In this document: in pieces, positions 18,913-26,995 of the stretch
How the letters are laid out: each line of letters begins with the position of its first letter
Numbering within the stretch: the first letter of the stretch is position 1
DNA from: JALYNX01 sp963746905
Lineage (GTDB): Bacteria > Actinomycetota > Acidimicrobiia > Spongiisociales > ZC4RG35
Assembly: GCA_963746905.1 (NCBI GenBank)
Contig: CAVVCY010000003.1
Location: 620,001 to 684,000 of the forward strand
DNA length: 64,000 nt
Reading direction: 5' to 3'
Made by a program: the position numbers and the translations under genes
Notes under the pieces: model-generated
Told to the model about the DNA's origin: nothing
Database searches by the model: none
What the model saw: the letters and a program-made list of their open reading frames with translations, nothing else

Positions 18913-20501
18913 ATGGTCCAGTTGTTGAAACGTCGCAAGTCCGAGGAAACCACCCCGGAAGCCCCGGAAACCTCGCTTTCGCCCGGAACCCGGGTCATCG
19001 ACGCGGTGCCGATTCCACCAGGCGACCCGTTGGAGACCGCCCTGCTTTCCACGGGTGCCCCCTCGAGTTGGACTCCGTGGACTTCGAGTCCGAGGCTCTG
19101 CAGGCGATGCGCGATCGCGGCGTCGAGTTGATCGTGCCTCTCATCGGCCAGGGAGAGCTGCTCGGCGCCCTCTATCTCGGGCCTCGTCTCTCCGACCAGC
19201 CCTATTCGACCGACGACCGTCATCTTCTGGGAAGTCTTGCCTCACAGGTGGCGCCCGCGATGAAAGTCGCCCAGCTGGTCAGGGAGCAGCAGGCCGAAGC
19301 CAAGGAGAGGGAGCGCATCCAACAGGAGCTCCAGGTTGCTGCCCTCATCCAGCAGACGCTTCTCCCCAAGGAGCTGCCCGCAATTCCTGGCTGGCACGTC
19401 GATGCCTTCTATCGCCCGGCCCGAGCCGTGGGTGGAGACTTCTATGACTTCATCACCCTCGATGACGGAAGACTCGGGGTGGTGATTGGCGACGTCACCG
19501 ACAAAGGGGTTCCGGCGGCTCTGGTCATGGCGACGTGCCGGTCAATGCTCAGGGCGGCGGCGCAAAAGCATGACTCGCCCTCTTTGGTACTTGCCGAAGT
19601 GAATGAGGCTCTGGTCCCTGAGATTCCGCCTGCCATGTTCGTCACCTGTCTCTACGCGATCATCGACACCAACCAGGGCGAGATCGTTCTCGCCAATGCC
19701 GGGCACAATCTTCCCTATGTGAGGACCGCTGAAGGAGTTGTTGAGCTGCGGGCAACCGGGATGCCACTCGGGCTGATGCCCGGAATGCCATACGAGGAGC
19801 GCACTTACCGCCTGGAGCGGGGTGATGTGATGGTGCTCACCAGCGATGGCATAACCGAGGCGCACAACGTCGAAGGCGAAATGTATGGCTTTGGCCGTCT
19901 CATGGGGCGGGTAGCCATCAAGCCCTCCAACGATGACATGGTGGCGGCGCTGGTCGGCGACCTGGAGAACTTCACCGGTGCCGACGCTGAGCAGGAGGAC
20001 GACATCACGCTGGTCGTGGTCCGGCGCACAGCCTCGGCCAAGGAGTCGGCAGAGGCCTTTCATGCTGCAGAGCCCGAGGTGCTGGCAAAGTTCAGCGTTC
20101 CCAGCGAAGAGGGCAACGAGCGAATCGCGATCGCAAAAGTGAGTGAGGCTGTCGGCGACATGGGCTTGGAGCAGGCCAGGCTCGAACGCCTCAAGACGGC
20201 CGTGGGCGAGACCGTGATGAACGCCATTGAGCACGGCAACGAGAACCGCGCCGAGATACCTGTCGAGATCGAGGTCCGGGCAACAGCGGCCAACATCTCT
20301 GTTCGGGTCAGCGACCAGGGTGGCGAGAAGGTCATACCCGAGGCTGAAACCCCTGACATCGAGGCCAAATTGGCCGGGGAGCAGACACCCCGCGGATGGG
20401 GCCTGTTTCTCATCGGGCAGATGGTTGACGAGATCAAGACAGAGAGCCACGACAAGACCCACACGGTTGAGCTTGTCATGAATAGAGAGGGAGTCTCCTG
20501 A
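18913..20501 (+). CDS. GAF-like + PP2C (SpoIIE/RsbU) phosphatase + RsbW-type HATPase fusion, one frameshift
   Basis: About 530 aa. A short N-terminal piece (from ATG 18913) is followed by a frame change at 19056-19060, in a run of five C where six would keep frame. A half-GAF segment (VELIVPLIGQGELLGALYLG) and a coiled coil come next. The PP2C domain is about 19390-20040 (PARAVGGDFYDF, GDVTDKGVPAALVMA, NAGHNLPY, LTSDGITEA, DDITLVVVRR). A C-terminal GHKL ATPase follows (GETVMNAIEHGNE, RVSDQGGEK, RGWGLFLIGQMVDEI). The phosphatase should dephosphorylate STAS antagonists and the HATPase should phosphorylate them or bind a sigma factor, uniting both sides of a partner switch. The stop overlaps the next STAS gene by one base. 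Confidence 0.85.
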
Positions 20502-20842
20502 TGGACGAGGGATTCGAGGCGCGAGTCTCCTGGGGCGACGACGGAGGAGTGGTCCACTTGACGGGGACTGTGAACCGGCTCGCCAAGGAGGGCCTGGAGG
20601 GTGCCTACGAAGAGGCGACCTCGAAGCCGGGTCGCGTTCTCATCGACTTCGGGGACGTCGACTACATCAACTCCACCGGTATCGCGGTCATTGTCGGGGT
20701 GCTGGCCAGAGCGCGGGCGGAAGGTCGCGAAGTGGGGGCATTCGGCCTCTCAGATCACTACCGCGAGGTGTTTCAGATCACCCGGCTCGCCGACTTCATG
20801 GCCATCTACGAAGACGAAGACGCTGCCTCGGCAGCCAGATAA
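20501..20842 (+). CDS. STAS-domain anti-sigma factor antagonist (first)
   Basis: 113 aa, a single STAS domain. The phosphorylation-loop motif is VDYINSTGIAVIVG, with the Ser/Thr that partner kinases modify. It is translationally coupled to the PP2C-HATPase gene through an ATG overlapping the stop. Expected role: it binds the HATPase (anti-sigma-like) domain when unphosphorylated and is recycled by the PP2C domain. It shares the SDHYREVFQITRL ending with the next gene, so the two are recent duplicates or parallel inputs. No sigma factor gene is in the window. Confidence 0.9.
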   Translation: MDEGFEARVSWGDDGGVVHLTGTVNRLAKEGLEGAYEEATSKPGRVLIDFGDVDYINSTGIAVIVGVLARARAEGREVGAFGLSDHYREVFQITRLADFMAIYEDEDAASAAR

Positions 20843-20854
20843 CTGGAGAAAAAG

Positions 20855-21205
20855 GTGCCTACGTCAAACCTGACCATGACAGTCCGCGATGCCGCACCGG
20901 GGGTGCGTGTGATCGACATCTCGGGCGAGATCACCAGCTTCGCCGAGCCCGAGATATCCACGGCCCATGATCAAGCCGCCAACGGCGGCGTCGAGGCCGT
21001 CGTGCTCAATTTCAATGACCTCGAGTACATGAATAGTGGAGGCATCGGGCTCCTGGTTACCACGCTGATCAGGGCACAACGCTCAGGGCATCGCCTTCTC
21101 GCCTACGGCCTGACCGACCACTATCGCCAGATCTTCTCCCTAACCAGACTCGACGAGGCAATCGAGATCTTCGACGACGAAGGTGCGGCGCTGGCTGCCG
21201 TCTGA
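20855..21205 (+). CDS. STAS-domain anti-sigma factor antagonist (second)
   Basis: 116 aa from GTG 20855, preceded by GGAGAAAAAG, 12 bases after the first STAS gene. The phosphorylation loop is LEYMNSGGIGLLV, keeping Ser but with Gly in place of the Thr of the first copy. The C-terminal TDHYRQIFSLTRLDEAIEIF parallels the first protein. It completes the PP2C-HATPase-STAS-STAS block. The loop difference suggests the two antagonists are not equally good kinase substrates; that is inference. Confidence 0.88.
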   Translation: MPTSNLTMTVRDAAPGVRVIDISGEITSFAEPEISTAHDQAANGGVEAVVLNFNDLEYMNSGGIGLLVTTLIRAQRSGHRLLAYGLTDHYRQIFSLTRLDEAIEIFDDEGAALAAV

Positions 21206-21218
21206 TCGTCTCGGGCTC

Positions 21219-22613
21219 TCAGCCCTTGAGCGCTGCCCGGGCGGCGTAGTAGCCGCACATCCCATGCACACCGGCTCCTGGCGGGGTTGCCGACGAGCAC
21301 AGGTAGAGGCCATCGCCAAGGTGGTACGGCCGGGTGGCGCCCAGCTGGAACACCTTTCTCATCCCGAAGCCTCCACCTGCGATGTCGCCGCCGATGTAGT
21401 TCGGGTTGTGCGCTTCGAACGCGGAGGCGTTCATCGTGTGGCGGCCGAGGATCAAGTCTCGAAAGCCGGGCGCGAAGCGCTCGATCTGGCGTTCGATGGC
21501 TTCGGTCATGTCGAGGTCTGAGCCGCCAGGCACATGGCAATAGCCCCATGCCACCTGCTTCCCGGACGGAGCCCGCGTTTCGTCGAAGAGCGACTGCTGA
21601 GCAACCAACACGAAGGGGTGGTCGGGGTGGCGCCCCGAGTGCACCGCGTCCTCCGCCTCAGCCACCTCCTCCCAGGTTCCCCCGACATGGACCGTGCCGG
21701 CATCGGGGCTCAATTCGTCGAGCCAGGGGATGGCCCCGTCCAGCGCCCAGTCCACCTTGAAAACCGCTGGGCCCGACTGCTGCCCCATAAGTCGTCGACG
21801 ATGAATGGGGCTGATCCGATCGCCACCGATGTGAACTGCGGCGCGGGGCATGACGTCGAGGATCACGGTTGGGACCTGCGGGAGCTCGTCCAGAGAGGTG
21901 ACCATCCTCCCCGTCTCAATGGCTCCCCCGCCGTCGACGACCACCCGCGCCAGTGCCTCCGACACGCGTTGGGATCCTCCCTTCACCAACGGCCATCCGT
22001 AGGCGTGCCCGGTGGTGGCAAAGAGAAGGGCTACCCCTCCGGTCAATGGGGAGGTGAAAGGCGCGATGGCGTGAGCGGCGAGCCCGGCGAGAACCCCTCT
22101 GGCTTCCATCGAGGAGAATCCACCGGCAATGGTCGAAGCCGGCAGGGCTCCCCTGCTCGCGAGCCTGATGAAGCTCGAGGGGTTGTGGGGGATCATCGTC
22201 ATCGGCCCCAGGAAGTCCTCGATGACGGCGTCTGCCGACTCGACGAGGGGACTCATGATCCTCGAATACCGGTCGGCGTCGGCTCCGAAGCGAGCGGCCG
22301 TCTCGCTGACATCGCGAAGCAGGGCGCCCGAACGTCCGTCACCGAGGGGATGCGCCATCGGGATTGGGGGCTGAATCCACTCGACGTCGAGGCCGAGGTC
22401 CCGAAAGAACGGCGACGCCAGACCTAGAGGGTGGATTGCAGAGCAGATGTCGTGGAGAAAGCCGGGCAGTGTGAGCTCTTCGGTCCTTGTGCCACCGCCG
22501 ATCACGTCTGCTTGCTCGATCACCTGGACCCGCCTGCCGGCCCGCGTCAGCTCGGCGGCTGCGGCAAGGCCGTTGGGGCCGGCGCCGACGACCACCGCGT
22601 CGAAGTTCGTCAT
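21219..22613 (-). CDS. CrtI/phytoene-desaturase-like FAD oxidoreductase
   Basis: 464 aa from ATG 22613. The N-terminal dinucleotide fold is FDAVVVGAGPNGLAAA with the ERTR-type follow-up VIEQADVIGGGTRT. The C-terminal motif PPGAGVHGMCGYYAA closes the FAD site. The family covers carotenoid desaturases, retinol saturase and PYROXD2-like proteins. There is no crtB or crtE neighbour here, so a pigment role is unsupported. The upstream open frame to 22703 crosses the promoter dyads and is not conserved, so the internal ATG is chosen. It is convergent with the second STAS gene and divergent from the unknown 229-aa protein gene. Confidence 0.85.
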   Translation of the reverse strand: MTNFDAVVVGAGPNGLAAAAELTRAGRRVQVIEQADVIGGGTRTEELTLPGFLHDICSAIHPLGLASPFFRDLGLDVEWIQPPIPMAHPLGDGRSGALLRDVSETAARFGADADRYSRIMSPLVESADAVIEDFLGPMTMIPHNPSSFIRLASRGALPASTIAGGFSSMEARGVLAGLAAHAIAPFTSPLTGGVALLFATTGHAYGWPLVKGGSQRVSEALARVVVDGGGAIETGRMVTSLDELPQVPTVILDVMPRAAVHIGGDRISPIHRRRLMGQQSGPAVFKVDWALDGAIPWLDELSPDAGTVHVGGTWEEVAEAEDAVHSGRHPDHPFVLVAQQSLFDETRAPSGKQVAWGYCHVPGGSDLDMTEAIERQIERFAPGFRDLILGRHTMNASAFEAHNPNYIGGDIAGGGFGMRKVFQLGATRPYHLGDGLYLCSSATPPGAGVHGMCGYYAARAALKG

Positions 22614-22635
22614 CTCAGGTGATTGTGCATCAATT

Positions 22636-22689
22636 GCGTTACGAGACGGTGACCGCTCGCAGCCTTCTACCAATCGTGTTTCGTAACGC
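22636..22689. promoter_or_regulatory. Inverted repeat GCGTTACGA / TCGTAACGC in divergent intergenic region
   Basis: Two perfect 9-base arms (22636-22644 and 22681-22689) face each other 36 bases apart between the oxidoreductase gene (start 22613) and the gene at 22739. Each arm is about 25-50 bases from a start codon, a position fitting an operator serving both genes or paired -10-like elements. Confidence 0.45.
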
Positions 22690-22738
22690 TCACGGAACGC
22701 CAATGTGGTCAGATGCAGGAATCAAAGAAAGGACCGAG

Positions 22739-23428
22739 TTGACAGAGCCGAGAGATGCCGAGAACTGGGCCGAACCGGTGGATGCCTTTCATGTCGGAGA
22801 GGTAGCCGACGGTGCCCATAAAGGGAATGTCGAGGGTCGCAAGCCCACCGGCCCGCTGCAGGGCTTCGGGCAGCTCTGGCAGAAGTCATATGAGGTCTCG
22901 ATTCCTGGACCTACTCCAGAAGTGATCATCGCCACCTGGAAGGAGAACTTCGGCGAGTTCTGGCCTGACTCCAACAAGTTCTATGCCCCGGCCGGGGGAA
23001 TCGCCCCTGGCGAGGTGGCTGTGATCGGTGGCGGCAAGGGCCCGGCCAAGGTCACGACCGGGGTCCGGGTGATCTACGCCGACGAACGCTCATGGTCGTA
23101 TATGACTCCCGAAGGCCATCCTTGGGCGGCAATCATCACGTTCAGCTCCCACGAGGGTGAAGACGACGCCTCGGTGGCCAAGATCCACCTTTTGGTGCGG
23201 GCCAATGACCCGTTGTACGAGGCCAGCTTCAAGCTCTATACCTCCCGGCTCGAGGACAAGATCTGGATCCACACCCTGACCCAACTCGCCAATCATTTTG
23301 GCGTCACCGATCCCGATGTGGTCTCGACGGCAGCCTTGATCGACAAGAGACGGCAGTGGAACCAGATGGGGAACATCTGGAAGAACTCGGCAGTGCGAAC
23401 CTTGCTCCGTCAGGACCGCAAGGGTTAG
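22739..23428 (+). CDS. Conserved-looking protein of unknown function
   Basis: 229 aa from TTG 22739, which has AAAGGA five bases upstream; an ATG at 22702 is in frame but lacks a ribosome site. I do not recognise the family. It is soluble with no signal peptide, and has Trp/Tyr/Phe-rich segments (WKENFGEFWPDSNKFY, SYMTPEGHPWAA, TFSSHEGEDDASVAKIHLL) and a Gly-rich turn VIGGGKGPAKVTTG. The pattern of alternating strands and a long C-terminal helix would suit a START/SRPBCC-like ligand-binding fold, but this is only an impression. It is monocistronic, with a strong terminator directly after it. Confidence 0.75.
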   Translation: MTEPRDAENWAEPVDAFHVGEVADGAHKGNVEGRKPTGPLQGFGQLWQKSYEVSIPGPTPEVIIATWKENFGEFWPDSNKFYAPAGGIAPGEVAVIGGGKGPAKVTTGVRVIYADERSWSYMTPEGHPWAAIITFSSHEGEDDASVAKIHLLVRANDPLYEASFKLYTSRLEDKIWIHTLTQLANHFGVTDPDVVSTAALIDKRRQWNQMGNIWKNSAVRTLLRQDRKG

Positions 23429-23436
23429 GGACGACA

Positions 23437-23468
23437 CTAAGAGGGCCCCCGTTGGGGGGCCCTCTTAG
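23437..23468. terminator. Strong bidirectional hairpin terminator
   Basis: CTAAGAGGGCCCCC pairs perfectly with GGGGGCCCTCTTAG around a four-base loop (stem 14 bp). It lies between convergent genes ending at 23428 and 23485 and can end both transcripts. Confidence 0.85.
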
Positions 23469-23484
23469 CTGCGGCTGTCGATCC

Positions 23485-24021
23485 CTAGAGGATGACTGCC
23501 CGCTTGCGGATATAGAGGAACACGAACCCGATGACGGCGAGTGTCAGGCCTGTGGCAATTGCCAGGGCGGACAATGCGTAGGACATCATTCCGAGTCCCA
23601 GAGCTGTGGTCAGGGTGGTGGCGGTTATCCAGGAAGCCCGTGCCTCGTTGGGAACCATCACTGCTTCATCGTTGGTGTCGAGGACGACTGCGCCGCTCTC
23701 GTCCAACTGGGGCACAGTGCGGTCCATCTGCGCGTAATACAACCCTCCGGTCGACTCGAGCTGATGGTGGGTGATGATGTCGGCCTGGGCCCACATCGTG
23801 AACGGCCCTCGAACCGGGGTCTCCGGGATCGCTGCGTCGTCCGGAGTCACTACATCCTGGACAACAGCGTGGTCGTAGGTGTACCAGGCACCGAAGATGC
23901 CTCCGGCCATCGAGCCGAACCCAACCACCATCGCCAGGATCCCGGCAGAGAGAAGAACGAACGTTTTGCGTGGAGCGGTGACCTTTGTGGTGGTCACTGT
24001 GTCCCTGTCGATTGCAGTCAT
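23485..24021 (-). CDS. Hypothetical membrane protein with extracytoplasmic domain
   Basis: 178 aa from ATG 24021, which has an excellent AAGGAGG six bases upstream (an open frame to 24087 exists but lacks this). There are three membrane segments: FVLLSAGILAMVVGFGSMAG (about 22-45), ITATTLTTALGLGMMSYALS (about 127-146) and ALAIATGLTLAVIGFVFLYI (about 149-170). An external loop of about 80 residues (WAQADIITHHQLESTGGLYY) lies between the first and second. No family is recognised. The strong ribosome site suggests good expression. A 16-base dyad lies 68-83 bases upstream. Confidence 0.7.
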   Translation of the reverse strand: MTAIDRDTVTTTKVTAPRKTFVLLSAGILAMVVGFGSMAGGIFGAWYTYDHAVVQDVVTPDDAAIPETPVRGPFTMWAQADIITHHQLESTGGLYYAQMDRTVPQLDESGAVVLDTNDEAVMVPNEARASWITATTLTTALGLGMMSYALSALAIATGLTLAVIGFVFLYIRKRAVIL

Positions 24022-24088
24022 TGCTGCCTCCTTTAATGAGAACGAACTGCCTATATGGGCATGTTCGGTCTCAGGTAGGTCGGTCACG

Positions 24089-24104
24089 AGAGGACTGGTC
24101 CTCT
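24089..24104. promoter_or_regulatory. AGAGGAC-TG-GTCCTCT dyad
   Basis: A perfect 7-base inverted repeat with a two-base centre lies between the gene starting at 24021 and the lipoprotein gene ending at 24143. It resembles an operator half-site pair for a dimeric regulator; no regulator is assigned. Confidence 0.35.
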
Positions 24105-24142
24105 AATCGGTGGGCCATTTGGCCCGACGCCAGGAGACTGCC

Positions 24143-24916
24143 TTAGACGCAAACACCGCTCTCGTCGACACCCCGACCGCAGAACGGAGTCGCCTCGACG
24201 GCGTTTAGGGCAAATCCGTCGACGACTGGCTCGCCGAACACGTGAACCCGTGTTCCCCTCACCGAGTCATCTCCAAATCCAACGATGTCAAAGGTCACCT
24301 CGCCCAGATCTCCACTCGTTGGTGGGGCGGACATGACAAAGCTGGCGTCCGGCTCCTCAGACACGATGCTCTGGACGACCAGCAAGCCGAGCTCGAGCAT
24401 CGAGGATGCGACAGGCGTCTCTCCAAGGCCGCTGACGATGTTGGCGGTGACGTCGGTGGTGGCACCGAGGTATGCGACGAAGCGGAGATTGACCCAGCCG
24501 GTTAGCCCCGAATAGTCGACTTCGATCCAAATCGACGCCACCAGTTGGCGGGTATTCCCGGCCGCGATCAGGTCGGAGAACAGTGGCGGGATGCCGGCGA
24601 CGATGTCCTGGTCGGCACCGGGTGCAGCCCTCAGGTTGAGCACGTCGTCGTGGGCGACTCCGATCACCCCGAGGATGTCACCCTCAGCCGGGCCGAAATC
24701 TATGGAGTCGCCTGGAAGGCCCGACGACGAAGTCGTTGTCGACACGGGCTCCGTAGTGGTCGATACAGGGAGGCTGCTCGTGGTCGTCGGTTCGGCGATC
24801 GCTGTCGTGGTGGAAGTTGTGGACGGCGGGGTGGACACGGCACCTTCACCCGATCCGCATCCGACCAGCAAGAGGCACACGATGGCCATCTGTGCCCATG
24901 TCACCCGCAGTCGCAA
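24143..24916 (-). CDS. Lipoprotein with SH3-like domain
   Basis: About 257 aa. From TTG 24916 (GAGGAG six bases upstream) the protein starts MRLRVTWAQMAIV and has the lipobox LLLVGC, so it should be lipid-anchored outside the membrane. A Thr/Ser-rich linker (STTSTTT-type repeats) of about 45 residues leads to a bacterial SH3 domain (about 85-150: DVLNLRAAPGADQ, WIEVDYSGLTGWV). A C-terminal domain of unknown type ends in two Cys (FCGRGVDESGVCV). SH3b domains bind cell-wall peptides. The frame is open to 25105, but that overlaps the crotonase gene. Start uncertainty: ATG 24889 and GTG 24904 are alternatives. Confidence 0.75.
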   Translation of the reverse strand: MRLRVTWAQMAIVCLLLVGCGSGEGAVSTPPSTTSTTTAIAEPTTTSSLPVSTTTEPVSTTTSSSGLPGDSIDFGPAEGDILGVIGVAHDDVLNLRAAPGADQDIVAGIPPLFSDLIAAGNTRQLVASIWIEVDYSGLTGWVNLRFVAYLGATTDVTANIVSGLGETPVASSMLELGLLVVQSIVSEEPDASFVMSAPPTSGDLGEVTFDIVGFGDDSVRGTRVHVFGEPVVDGFALNAVEATPFCGRGVDESGVCV

Positions 24917-24974
24917 CCACAACTCCTCGTCGTCGTCGGACGCAACGTAACGCGCTGGGCGACGTTCCCGGGCT

Positions 24975-25781
24975 TCAGGTGCCGGTGAATTCAGGCGGTC
25001 GTTTCGCGACAAATGCGGCGAGGGCCTCCATGAGGTCGTTTGACACGAGGTGCTCTGCGTTCCAGCGGGCCACGTACTCGAGCCCTTCGGAGGTCGGCCT
25101 CCCATCGTTGGCTCTGAGAACCCCTCTTATGCCTTGGACCACCAGCGGCGAATTGGCGGCAATCGCGTTGGCCAGGTCTCGCGCCGCCTCGTAGGTCGAG
25201 TTGGCGTCGGGGTACACCCGATTCAGGAGCCCGATCTCGAGCGCCCGGGCCGCATCGATGTCAGCGCCAGTGAGGGCCAACTCGCTGGTGTGACCGGTCC
25301 CGACGATCCCGGGGAGTCTTTGCAGGGTCCCGATGTCGGCAACGACGGCCAACCGGGTCTCTCGAATCGAGAACACAGAATCGGCCGACCCATAGCGGAT
25401 GTCGCAGGCCGTGATCAGGCCCATGCCACCCCCCAGACAGTGCCCATGAACGGCGGCGATCACAGGCTTGGCGGCCTCGGCGAGGCAGCTGATCGTCACC
25501 TGGAGGGTCTTGATCTTGGTGTAGAGGACATCCTGAGCCTGCGACCCAGAAGGCTCCGAGGGCAAGAGGGAGGCCAGCATCTCGATGTCGATCCCAACAG
25601 TGAACGATCGACCACGACCCGCCAGGATCATCACCCGTACCGACTCGTCGGCATCGAGTTCCGCCACTGCCCGGGGAAGGTCGTTCCAGATGTCTTCGGA
25701 CATGGCGTTCAGCTTCTCCGGCCGATTCAGCCAGATCGTCCCCACACGGCCGGTCCGCTCGATCTCGAGGTGCTGGTACAT
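24975..25781 (-). CDS. Crotonase-family protein resembling dienoyl-CoA isomerase (ECH1-like)
   Basis: 268 aa from ATG 25781. Crotonase signatures are present: RPEKLNAM, the oxyanion-hole AGRGRSFTVGID, and HGHCLGGGMGLITACDIRYG. The segment IRETRLAVVADIGTLQRLP matches the delta3,5-delta2,4-dienoyl-CoA isomerase pattern, with its Glu and Asp, rather than hydratases. However, the acidic residue expected two positions after GGG is Gly here, so one of the acids described for the rat enzyme is missing. It lies two bases after the ABC permease stop, so it is probably co-transcribed with a transporter of unknown substrate. Confidence 0.85.
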   Translation of the reverse strand: MYQHLEIERTGRVGTIWLNRPEKLNAMSEDIWNDLPRAVAELDADESVRVMILAGRGRSFTVGIDIEMLASLLPSEPSGSQAQDVLYTKIKTLQVTISCLAEAAKPVIAAVHGHCLGGGMGLITACDIRYGSADSVFSIRETRLAVVADIGTLQRLPGIVGTGHTSELALTGADIDAARALEIGLLNRVYPDANSTYEAARDLANAIAANSPLVVQGIRGVLRANDGRPTSEGLEYVARWNAEHLVSNDLMEALAAFVAKRPPEFTGT

Positions 25782-25783
25782 GC

Positions 25784-26995
25784 TCACTCCGCTGCGGAGC
25801 GCCACGCTTCCCGAAGCTTCACCCGGCTTCCGTATCGGAGCAGTCCACCGGCATAGATCCTGCCTGCAACGAAGACGAGGCCGATGATCGCGCCCACTGT
25901 GAGGAGGATGGACACCGCGTACTGCCATACGGGAATGGCGTCGAGGGCGGCCCGCACCGGGACTACGAACGGCGCGGTGAGGGGGATGAAGGTCCCGATG
26001 GTTGCGGCCACCCCGTCAGGATCGGAGAGAGTGGTGATTGCGACAAGGAACCCGACCACCGCGATCATCGACATGGGAAAGGCGACGTTCTGAGCGTCCT
26101 CCATACGGCTAACCAGGGAGCCGGCTGCCCCATAGAGCACGGCGTAAAGCAGGAAGCCGAGGACGAACCAGAGCACAAGCTGGGCGATCTGGGTCGCCTC
26201 CACGGGTGGGATGTCATAGGCACCGGTGATTCGGAGCGTTAGGACGGCCACGATGATTGTTCCAGCGAACTGGGTTAGCCCCAGTAAACCGACTCCGGCA
26301 ATCTTCCCCGCGAGAAGTTGCCACGGCTTGACCGTTGACAACAGGACTTCCACCACCCGGTTCGACTTTTCCTCGGTGACTGCCGAAAGGATCCATTGGC
26401 CGTAGATGAGGATCGCCAGATAGAGCAGTAGCAGAGAGAAGTAGGCGATGGCGCCCTTGGAGCCGTCGTTGGTGTCCTGTCCGCTCAGGGTCGAGGTCTG
26501 AAGCGGCTCCGAGGCCATGATTGCGATGACGTCAGCAGCGACATCGCCTTCGCTCTCCACCAGTTCCTCCACCCTGACCGAGGCCGCCCCCTGCTGCAGG
26601 ATGCTCAGGATCGACGATTCCCCGAACCCGCCCAGCGTTTCGACGACTGCTTCCGAACCGTCGATGAGCACCGCGTCGACTTCGCCCGCTTCCAGAGCCG
26701 CCTCCGCCTCCTCGCGGGTGGCGAATTTGGTCTCGGTGATGCTGACCGAAGGCTCGTCGTTGGGCTCGTCGTTGGCGTTTGCCAGCAGCTCACCCGCCTC
26801 GATGATCTGGGTGTTCCCTTCGCCTACGGAGCCGACTTCGTACTCGTCGGTGCCCCCGCCAAAGAAGCTGGGCACCACTATCAGCGCCACCACCACCAGG
26901 AGGGTGATCACGGTGGTCAGTAAATAGGCCTTGGAGCGGCCCCGCTCGGTGAGCTCGCGACGGGCTACCTGCCAGGCGACTCCGAGATCGCTCAT
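25784..26995 (-). CDS. ABC-2 type exporter permease (NatB/YhaP-like)
   Basis: 403 aa. The layout is typical: one N-terminal helix (about 25-45), an external domain of about 150 residues rich in Glu (EVGSVGEGNTQIIEAGELL), then six helices from LLLYLAILIYGQWIL onward. The motif EEKSNRVVEVLLSTVKPWQLLAGKI is diagnostic of NatB-like permeases for Na+ or lipophilic drug export. Its start overlaps the stop of the ATPase gene by four bases. Together they form a complete exporter. The substrate is not evident. Confidence 0.9.
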   Translation of the reverse strand: MSDLGVAWQVARRELTERGRSKAYLLTTVITLLVVVALIVVPSFFGGGTDEYEVGSVGEGNTQIIEAGELLANANDEPNDEPSVSITETKFATREEAEAALEAGEVDAVLIDGSEAVVETLGGFGESSILSILQQGAASVRVEELVESEGDVAADVIAIMASEPLQTSTLSGQDTNDGSKGAIAYFSLLLLYLAILIYGQWILSAVTEEKSNRVVEVLLSTVKPWQLLAGKIAGVGLLGLTQFAGTIIVAVLTLRITGAYDIPPVEATQIAQLVLWFVLGFLLYAVLYGAAGSLVSRMEDAQNVAFPMSMIAVVGFLVAITTLSDPDGVAATIGTFIPLTAPFVVPVRAALDAIPVWQYAVSILLTVGAIIGLVFVAGRIYAGGLLRYGSRVKLREAWRSAAE

